From NCBI RefSeq assembly GCF_029227915.1, contig NC_079877.1, positions 32,825,851-32,889,850 on the forward strand: 64,000 nucleotides of DNA, read 5' to 3'. Numbering within the stretch: the first letter of the stretch is position 1; each line of letters starts with the position of its first letter. The notes under the pieces are model-generated. The model was not told the origin of the DNA, did no database searches, and saw nothing but the letters and a program-made list of their open reading frames with translations. The stretch comes from Hydractinia symbiolongicarpus. Its lineage: Eukaryota > Cnidaria > Hydrozoa > Anthoathecata > Hydractiniidae. Positions 51,901 through 61,525 of this stretch are shown piece by piece. Position numbers and translations under genes: made by a program.

Positions 51901-52201
51901 TAAACCTCTTTCATTAAGCGTCTCATCAAAAATGAAAACATTTTTGAAAACTACAAGTCCCATGGGTTTTAGTGGTGAAAAAAAAATTTAAAAAATCGTT
52001 CGGGAAATGAGTTTACTCCATGGGTACTTTCTTTGTATACATTCGACTATACGGGCCAAGCCCGGGATTTACGAAAAATCGCGGGTTTACGTTTGCCGGC
52101 GATTAAACCACTTTCATTAAGCGTCTCATCAAAAATGAAAACATTTCTGAAAACTACAAGTCTCATGCGTTTTTGTGGTGAAAATTAATTTAAAAAATCG
52201 T
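48959..52201. repeat. Partial third copy of the 16/18-mer HOR
   Basis: R1 at 48959 through R11 and the second R1 at 51189 repeat the preceding unit at an offset of 3,649 bp, then R2, R3, R4 (51797) and R5 follow. Instead of the R13-R16 ending, the array moves to type S at 52202. R5 at the end has GTTTTTGTGG rather than GTTTTAGTGG, a mark shared with the R5 monomers that precede S elsewhere. Confidence 0.87.
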
Positions 52202-55200
52202 TCGGGAAATGAGTTTACTTCCTGGGTACTTTCTTTGTATACTTTTGACTATGCGGGCCAAGCCCGGGATTTACGGGAAATCGCGGGTTTTCGTTTGCCG
52301 GCGATTAAACTTCTTTTATTCAGCGTCTCATCAGAAATGAAAACATTTTTGAAAACTACAAGTCTTATGCGTTTTAGCGGTGAAAAAATAATTTAAAAAA
52401 TCGTTATGGAAATGAGTTTACTACCTGGGTACTTTCTTTGTATAATTTTGACTATTCGGGCCGAGTCCGGGATTTACATGAAATAGCAGGTTTTCGTTTG
52501 CCGGCGAATAAACTTCTTTCATTTAGCGTCTCATCAAAAGTAAAAACATTTTTGAAAACTACAAGTCTCATGCGTTTTAGTGGCAAAATAATAATTTAAA
52601 AAATCGTTTGGGAAATTAGTTTACTCCCTGGGTACTTTCTTTGTATACTTTTGACTATACGGGCCGAGTCCGAGATTTACGGGAAATCGCAGGTTTTCGT
52701 TTGCCGGCGATTAAACTTCTTTTACTCAGCGTCTCATCAAAAATGAAAACATTTTTGAAAACTACAAGTCTCATGCGTTTTCGTGGTGAAAAAATAAATT
52801 AAAAAATCGTTCGGGAAATAAGTTTACTCCCTGGGTACTATATTTTTATACTTTTGATTATACGGGCCAAGCCCGGGATTTACGGGAAATCGCGGGTTTT
52901 CGTTTGCCAGCGACTAAACTTCTTTTATTCAGCGTCTCATCAGAAATGAAAACATTTTTGAAAACTACAAGTCTTATGCGTTTTAGTGGTGAAAAAATAA
53001 TTTAAAAAATCGTTATGGAAATGAGTTTACTCACAGGGTACTTTCTTTGTATACATTCGACGATACGGGCCAAGCCCTGGATTTACGGGAAATCGCGGGT
53101 TTTCGTTTGCCGGCAATTAAACCTCTTTCATTAAGCGTCTCATCAAAAATGAAAACATTTTTGAAAACTACAAGTCTCATGGGTTTTAGTGGTGAAAATA
53201 AAATTTAAAAAATCGTTCGGGAAATGAGTTTACTCCATGGGTACTTTCTTTGTATACATTCGACTATACGGGCCAAGCCCGGGATTTACGGAAAATCGCG
53301 GGTTTACGTTTGCCGGCGATTAAACCACTTTCATTAAGCGTCTCATCAAAAATGAAAACATTTCTGAAAACTACAAGTCACATGCGTTTTAGTGGTGAAA
53401 TAGTAATTTAAAAAATCGTTCGGGAAATGAGTTTACTCCCTGGGTACTTTCTTTGTATACTTTTGACTATGCGGGCCAAGTCCGGGATTTACGGGAAGTC
53501 GCGGGTTTTCGTTTGCCGGCAATTAAACTTCTTTTATTCAGCGTCTCATCAAAAATAAAAGCATTTTTAAAAACTACAAGTCTCATGGGCTTTAGTGGTG
53601 AAATAATAATTTAAAAAATCGTTCGGGAAATGAGTTTACTCCCTGGGTACTATCTTTGTATACTTTTGACTATGCGGGCCGAGTCCGGGATTTACGGGAA
53701 GTCGCGGGTTTTCGTTTGCCGGCGATTACACTTCTTTTATTCAGCGTCTCATCAAAAATGAAAACATTTTTAAAAACTACAAGTCTCATGGGCTTTAGTG
53801 TTGAAATAATAATTTAAAAAATCGTTCGGGAAATGAGTTTACACCCTTGGTACTTTCTTTGTATACTTTTGACTATACGGGCCGAGCCGGGATTTACGGG
53901 AAATGGCAGGTTTTCGTTTGCCGGCGATTAAACTTCTTTCATTCAGCGTCTCATCAAAAATGAAAACATTTTTAAAAACTACAAGTCTCCTGCGTTTTAG
54001 TGGTGAAAAAATAATTTAAAAAATCGTTCGGGAAATGAGTTTACTCCTTGGGCACATTCTTTGTATACATTCGACTCTACGGGCCAAGCCCGGGATTTAC
54101 GGGAAATCGCGGGTTTTCGTTTGCCGGCGATTAAGCCACTTTCATTAAGCGTCTCATCAAAAATGAAAACATTTTTAAAAACTACAAGTCTCATGGGTTT
54201 AGTGGTGAAATAATAATTTAAAAAATCGTTTGGGAAATGAGTTTACACCACGGGTACTTTCTTTGTATACTTTTGACTATACGGGCCGAGTCCAGGATTT
54301 ACGGAAAATCGCAGGTTTTCGTTTGCCGGCGATTAAACTTCTTTTATTCAGCGTCTCATCAAAAATGAAAACATTTTTGAAAACTACAAGTCTCATGCAT
54401 TTTAGTGGTGAAAAAATAATTTAAAAAATCGTTCGGGAAATGAGTTTACTCCCTGGGTACTTTCTTTGTATACTTTTGACTATACGGGCCGAGTCCGGGA
54501 TTTACATGAAATAGCAGGTTTTCGTTTGCCGGCGAATAAACGTCTTTCATTCAGCGTCTCATCAGAAATGAAAACATTTTTGAAAACTACAAGTCTTATG
54601 CGTTTTAGTGGTGAAAAAATATTTTAAAAATCGTTATTGAAATGAGTTTACTCACAGGGTACTTTCTTTGTATACATTCGACTATACGGGCCAAGCCCGG
54701 GATTTACGGGAAATCGCGGGTTTTCGTTTGCCGGCAATTAAACCTCTTTCATTAAGCGTCTCATCAAAAATGAAAACATTTTTGAAAACTACAAGTCCCA
54801 TGGGTTTTAGTGGTGAAAATTAATTTAAAAAATCGTTCGGGAAATGAGTTTACTTCCTGGGTACTTTCTTTGTATACTTTTGACTATGCGGGCCAAGTCC
54901 GGGATTTACGGGAAGTCGCGGGGTTTTTTTTGCTGCAATTAAACTTCTTTTATTCAGCGTCTCATCAAAAATGAAAGCATTTTTAAAAACTACAAGTCCC
55001 ATGGGCTTTAGTGGTGAAATAATAATTTAAAAAATCGTTCGGGAAATGAGTTTACACCCCGGGTACTTTCTTTGTATACTTTTAACTATACGGGCCGAGT
55101 CCGGGATTTACGGTAAATCGCGGGTTTTCGTTTGCCGGCGATTAAACTTCTTTTTTTCAGCGTCTCATCAAAAATGAAAACATTTTTAAAAACTACAAGT

Positions 55201-55646
55201 CTCATGCGTTTTACTGGTGAAAAAATAAATTAAAAAATCGTTCGGGAAATGAGTTTACTCCCTGGGTACTATCTTTGTATACTTTTGATTATACGGGCCG
55301 AGTCCGGGATTTACAGGAAATCGCAGGTTTTCGTTTGCCGGCGATTAAACTTCTTTCATTCAGCGTCTCATCAAAAATGAAAACATTTTTGAAAACTACA
55401 AGTCTCCTGCGTTTTAGTGGTGAAAAAATAATTTAAAAAATCGTTCGGGAAATGAGTTTACTCCTTGGGTACATTCTTTGTATACATTCGACTATACGGG
55501 CCAAGCCCGGGATTTACGGGAAATCGCGGGTTTTCGTTTGCCGGCGATTAAGCCACTTTCATTAAGCGTCTCATCAAAAATGAAAACATTTTTAAAAACT
55601 ACAAGTCTCATGGGTTTAGTGGTGAAATAATAATATAAAAAATCGT
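52202..55646. repeat. S-headed block, copy 1, with degenerate monomers
   Basis: Starts with S (TTTACTTCCTGGG, ATGCGGGCCAAGCCC, TTTAGCGGTG), then R2-like, R3-like, a type with GGGAAATAAG and GCCAGCGACTAAAC, R4-like, R5-like with AAGTCACATGCG, an AATAAAAGCATT type, R13-like, R14, R11 and R1 (54230). It matches 61323 onward at offset 9,121 up to R14, then at 9,324, because the R15 monomer is missing here. A monomer near 54838 has a damaged segment (GCGGGGTTTTTTTTGCTGC) in place of the usual GCGGGTTTTCGTTTGCCGGC. Confidence 0.82.
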
Positions 55647-57672
55647 TTGGGAAATGAGTTTACACCACGGGTACTTTCTTTGTATACTTTTGACTATACG
55701 GGCCGAGTCCAGGATTTACGGAAAATCGCAGGTTTTCGTTTGCCGGCGATTAAACTTCTTTTATTCAGCGTCTCATCAAAAATGAAAACATTTTTGAAAA
55801 CTACAAGTCTCATGCGTTTTAGTGGTGAAAAAATAATTTAAAAAGTCGTTCGGGAAATGAGTTTACTCCCTTGGTACTTTCTTTGTATACTTTTGACTAT
55901 ACGGGCCGAGTCCGGGATTTACATGAAATAGCAGGTTTTCGTTTGCCGGCGAATAAACGTCTTTCATTCAGCGTCTCATCAAAAGTGAAAACAATTTTGA
56001 AAACTACAAGTCTCATGCGTTTTAGTGGCGAAATAATAATTTAAAAAATCGTTTGGGAAATTAGTTTACTCCCTGGGTACTTTCTTTGTATACTTTTGAC
56101 TATACGGGCCGAGTCCGAGATTTACGGGAAATCGCAGGTTTTCGTTTGCCGGCGATTAAACTTCTTTTACTCAGCGTCTCATCAGAAATGAAAACATTTT
56201 TGAAAACTACAAGTCTTATGCGTTTTAGTGGTGAAAAAATATTTTAAAAATCGTTATGGAAATGAGTTTACTCACAGGGTACTTTCTTTGTATACATTCG
56301 ACTATACGGGTCAAGCCCGGGATTTACGGGAAATCGCGGGTTTTCGTTTGCCGGCAATTAAACCTCTTTCATTAAGCGTCTCATCAAAAATGAAAACATT
56401 TTTGAAAACTACAAGTCCCATGGGTTTTAGTGGTGAAAAAAAAATTTAAGAAATCGTTTGGGAAATGAGTTTACTCCATGGGTACTTTCTTTGTATACAT
56501 TCGACTATACGGGCCAAGCCCGGGATTTACGAAAAATCGCGGGTTTACGTTTGCCGGCGATTAAACCACTTTCATTAAGCGTCTCATCAAAAATGAAAAC
56601 ATTTCTGAAAACAACAAGTCTCATGCCTTTTTGTGGTGAAAATTAATTTAAAAAATCGTTTGGGAAATGAGTTTACACCACGGGTACTTTCTTTGTATAC
56701 TTTTGACTATACGGGCCGAGTCCAGGATTTACGGAAAATCGCAGGTTTTCGTTTGCCGGCGATTAAACTTCTTTTATTCAGCGTCTCATCAAAAATGAAA
56801 ACATTTTAGAAAACTACAAGTCTCATGCGTTTTAGTGGTGAAAAAATAATTTAAAAAATCGTTCGGGAAATGAGTTTACTCCCTGGGTACTTTCTTTGTA
56901 TACTTTTGACTATACGGGCCGAGTCCGGGATTTACATGAAATAGCAGGTTTTCGTTTGCCGGCGAATAAACGTCTTTCATTCAGCGTCTCATCAAAAGTG
57001 AAAACATTTTTGAAAACTACAAGTCTCATGCGTTTTAGTGGCGAAATAATAATTTAAAAAATCGTTTGGGAAATTAGTTTACTCCCTGGGTACTTTCTTT
57101 GTATACTTTTGACTATACGTGCCGAGTCCGAGATTTACGGGAAATCGCAGGTTTTCGTTTGCCGGCGATTAAACTTCTTTTACTCAGCGTCTCATCAGAA
57201 ATGAAAACATTTTTGAAAACTACAAGTCTTATGCGTTTTAGTGGTGAAAAAATATTTTAAAAATCGTTATGGAAATGAGTTTACTCACAGGGTACTTTCT
57301 TTGTATACATTTGACTATACGGGCCAAGCCCGGGATTTACAGGAAATCGCGGGTTTTCGTTTGCCGGCAATTAAACCTCTTTCATTAAGCGTCTCATCAA
57401 AAATGAAAACATTTTAGAAAACTACAAGTCCCATGGGTTTTAGTGGTGAAAAAAAAATTTAAAAAATCGTTCGGGAAATGAGTTTACTCCATGGGTACTT
57501 TCTTTGTATACATTAGACTATACGGGCCAAGCCCGGGATTTACGAAAAATCGCGGGTTTACGTTTGCCGGCGATTAAACCACTTTCATTAAGCGTCTCAT
57601 CAAAAATGAAAACATTTCTGAAAACTACAAGTCTCATGCGTTTTTGTGGTGAAAATTAATTTAAAAAATCGT
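55647..57672. repeat. Pentamer HOR R1-R2-R3-R4-R5, two 1,013-bp copies
   Basis: Units 55647-56659 and 56660-57672. Each is two bases short of five times 203, one lost in R3 and one in R5. It corresponds to the first five monomers of the 16-mer HOR, amplified on its own. In both copies R5 ends with the GAAAATTAATTT tail; the first then returns to R1, the second leads to an S/R3 hybrid at 57673. Confidence 0.86.
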
Positions 57673-60309
57673 TCGGGAAATGAGTTTACTTCCTGGGTAC
57701 TTTCTTTGTATACTTTTGACTATACGGGCCGAGTCCGAGATTTACGGGAAATCGCAGGTTTTCGTTTGCCGGCGATTAAACTTCTTTTACTCAGCGTCTC
57801 ATCAGAAATGAAAACATTTTTGAAAACTATAAGTCTTATGCGTTTTAGTGGTGAAAAAATATTTTAAAAATCGTTATGGAAATGAGTTTACTCACAGGGT
57901 ACTTTCTTTGTATACATTCGACTATACGGGCCAAGCCCGGGATTTACGGGAAATCGCGGGTTTTCGTTTGCCGGCAATTAAACCTCTTTCATTAAGCGTC
58001 TCATCAAAAATGAAAACATTTTTGAAAACTACAAGTCCCATGGGTTTTAGTGGTGAAAAAAAAATTTAAAAAATCGTTCGGGAAATGAGTTTACTCCATG
58101 GGTACTTTCTTTGTATACATTCGACTATACGGGCCAAGCCCGGGATTTACGAAAAATCGCGGGTTTACGTTTGCCGGCGATTAAACCTCTTTCATTAAGC
58201 GTCTCATCAAAAATGAAAACATTTCTGAAAACTACAAGTCTCATGCGTTTTTGTGGTGAAAATTAATTTAAAAAATCGTTCGGGAAATGAGTTTACTTCC
58301 TGGGTACTTTCTTTGTATACTTTTGACTATGCGGGCCAAGCCCGGGATTTACGGGAAATCGCGGGTTTTCGTGTGCCGGCGATTAAACTTCTTTTATTCA
58401 GCGTCTCATCAGAAATGAAAACATTTTTGAAAACTACAAGTCTTATGCGTTTTAGCGGTGAAAAAATAATTTAAAAAATCGTTATGGAAATGAGTTTACT
58501 CCCTGGGTACTTTCTTTGTATACTTTTGACTATACGGGCCGAGTCCGGGATTTACATGAAATAGCAGGTTTTCGTTTGCCGGCGAATAAAGTTCTTTCAT
58601 TCAGCGTCTCATCAAAAGTGAAAACATTTTTGAAAACTACAAGTCTCATGCGTTTTAGTGGCAAAATAATAATTTAAAAAATCGTTTGGGAAATTAGTTT
58701 ACTCCCTGGGTACTTTCTTTGTATACTTTTGACTATACGGGCCGAGTCCGAAATTTACGGGAAATCGCAGGTTTTCGTTTGCCGGCGATTAAACTTCTTT
58801 TACTCAGCGTCTCATCAAAAATGAAAACATTTTTAAAAACTACAAGTCTCATGCGTTTTCGTGGTGAAAAAATAAATTAAAAAATCGTTCGGGAAATAAG
58901 TTTACTCCCTGGGTACTATCTTTTTATACTTTTGATTATACGGGCCAAGCCCGGGATTTACGGGAAATCGCGGGTTTTCGTTTGCCAGCGACTAAACTTC
59001 TTTTATTCAGCGTCTCATCAGAAATGAAAACATTTTTGAAAATTACAAGTCTTATGCGTTTTAGTGCTGAAAAAATAATTTAAAAAATCGTTATTGAAAT
59101 GAGTTTACTCACAGGGTACTTTCTTTGTATACATTCGACTATACGGGCCAAGCCCGGGATTTACGGGAAATCGCGGGTTTTCGTTTGCCGGCAATTAAAC
59201 CTCTTTCATTAAGCGTCTCATCAAAAATGAAAACATTTTTGAAAACTACAAGTCTCATGGGTTTTAGTGGTGAAAAAAAAATTTAAAAAATCGTTCGGGA
59301 AATGAGTTTACTCCATGGGTACTTTCTTTGTATACATTCGACTATACGGGCCAAGCCCGGGATTTACGGAAAATCGCGGGTTTACGTTTGCCGGCGATTA
59401 AACCACTTTCATTAAGCGTCTCATCAAAAATGAAAACATTTCTGAAAACTACAAGTCACATGCGTTTTAGTGGTGAAATAGTAATTTAAAAAATCGTTCG
59501 GGAAATGAGTTTACTCCCTGGGTAATTTCTTTGTATACTTTTGACTATGCGGGCCAAGTCCGGGATTTACGGGAAGTCGCGGGTTTTCGTTTGCCGGCAA
59601 TTAAACTTCTTTTATTCAGCGTCTCATCAAAAATGAAAGCATTTTTAAAAACTACAAGTCTCATGGGCTTTACTGGTGAAATAATAATTTAAAAAATCGT
59701 TCGGGAAATGAGTTTACTCCCTGGGTACTATCTTTGTATACTTTTGACTATACGGGCCAAGCCCGGGATTTACGGGAAATCGCGGGTTTTCGTTTGCCAG
59801 CGATTAAACTTCTTTTATTCAGCGTCTCATCAGAAATGAAAACATTTTTGAAAACTACAAGTCTTGTGCGTTTTAGTGGTGAAAAAATAATTTAAAAAAT
59901 CGTTATGGAAATGAGTTTACTCCCTGGGTACTTTCTTTGTATACATTCGACTATACGGGCCAAGCCCGGGATTTACGGAAAATCGCGGGTTTACGTTTGC
60001 CGGCGATTAAACCACTTTCATTAAGCGTCTCATCAAAAATGAAAACATTTCTGAAAACTACAAGTCACATGCGTTTTAGTGGTGAAATAGTAATTTAAAA
60101 AATCGTTTGGGAAATTAGTTTACTCCCTGGGTACTTTCTTTGTATACTTTTGACTATACGGGCCGAGTCCGAGATTTACGGGAAATCGCAGGTTTTCGTT
60201 TGCCGGCGCTTAAACTTCTTTTACTCAGCGTCTCATCAAAAATGAAAACATTTTTGAAAACTACAAGTCTCATGCGTTTTCGTGGTGAAAAAATAAATTA
60301 AAAAATCGT
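57673..60309. repeat. Mixed right-domain monomers with the second S-headed block
   Basis: 57673 starts as S and continues as R3, followed by R4 and R5. The second S-headed block begins at 58280 and follows the first (offset 6,078 bp) through about 59.7 kb. It then diverges into shuffled R4/R5/R3-like monomers, including one with AAGTCTTGTGCG near 59870. Nothing other than satellite is present. Confidence 0.78.
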
Positions 60310-61525
60310 TCGGGAAATGAGTTTACTCCATGGGTACTTTCTTTGTATACATTCGACTATACGGGCCAAGCCCGGGATTTACGGAAAATCGCGAGTTTAC
60401 GTTTGCCGGCGATTAAACCACTTTCATTAAGCGTCTCATCAAAAATGAAAACATTTCTGAAAACTACAAGTCTCATGCGTTTTAGTGGTGAAAAAATAAT
60501 TTAAAAATTCGTTCGGGAAATGAGTTTACTCCATGGGTACTTTCTTTGTATACATTCGACTATACGGGCCAAGCCCGGGATTTACGAAAAATCGCGGGTT
60601 TACGTTTGCCGGCGATTAAACCACTTTCATTAAGCGTCTCATCAAAAATGAAAACATTTCTGAAAACTACAAGTCTCATGCGTTTTTGTGGTGAAAATTA
60701 ATTTAAAAAATCGTTCGGGAAATGAGTTTACTTTCTGGGCACTTTCTTTGTATACTTTTGACTATGCCGGCCAAGCCCGGGATTTACGGGAAATCGCGGG
60801 TTTTCGTTTGCCGGCGATTAAACTTCTTTTATTCAGCGTCTCATCAGAAATGAAAACATTTTTGAAAACTACAAGTCTCATGCGTTTTCGTGGTGAAAAA
60901 ATAAATTAAAAAATCGTTCGGGAAATGAGTTTACTCCATGGGTACTTTCTTTGTATACATTCGACTATACGGGCCAAGCCCGGGATTTACGGAAAATCGC
61001 GAGTTTACGTTTGCCGGCGATTAAACCACTTTCATTAAGCGTCTCATCAAAAATGAAAACATTTCTGAAAACTACAAGTCTCATGCGTTTTAGTGGTGAA
61101 AAAATAATTTAAAAATTCGTTCGGGAAATGAGTTTACTCCATGGGTACTTTCTTTGTATACATTCGACTATACGGGCCAAGCCCGGGATTTACGAAAAAT
61201 CGCGGGTTTACGTTTGCCGGCGATTAAACCACTTTCATTAAGCGTCTCATCAAAAATGAAAACATTTCTGAAAACTACAAGTCTCATGCGTTTTTGTGGT
61301 GAAAATTAATTTAAAAAATCGTTCGGGAAATGAGTTTACTTTCTGGGCACTTTCTTTGTATACTTTTGACTATGCGGGCCAAGCCCGGGATTTACGGGAA
61401 ATCGCGGGTTTTCGTTTGCCGGCGATTAAACTTCTTTTATTCAGCGTCTCATCAGAAATGAAAACATTTTTGAAAACTACAAGTCTTATGCGTTTTAGCG
61501 GTGAAAAAATAATTTAAAAAATCGT
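60310..61525. repeat. Trimer tandem duplication, two 608-bp copies
   Basis: 60310-60917 and 60918-61525 share private marks: ATCGCGAGTTTACG in the first monomer, AAAAATTCG before the second, and TTTACTTTCTGGGCAC in the third (S-type). The third monomers differ at their ends: the first continues with the GTTTTCGTGGTG tail, the second with TTTAGCGGTG. The first third-monomer also has ATGCCGGCC where the second has ATGCGGGCC. Confidence 0.88.
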
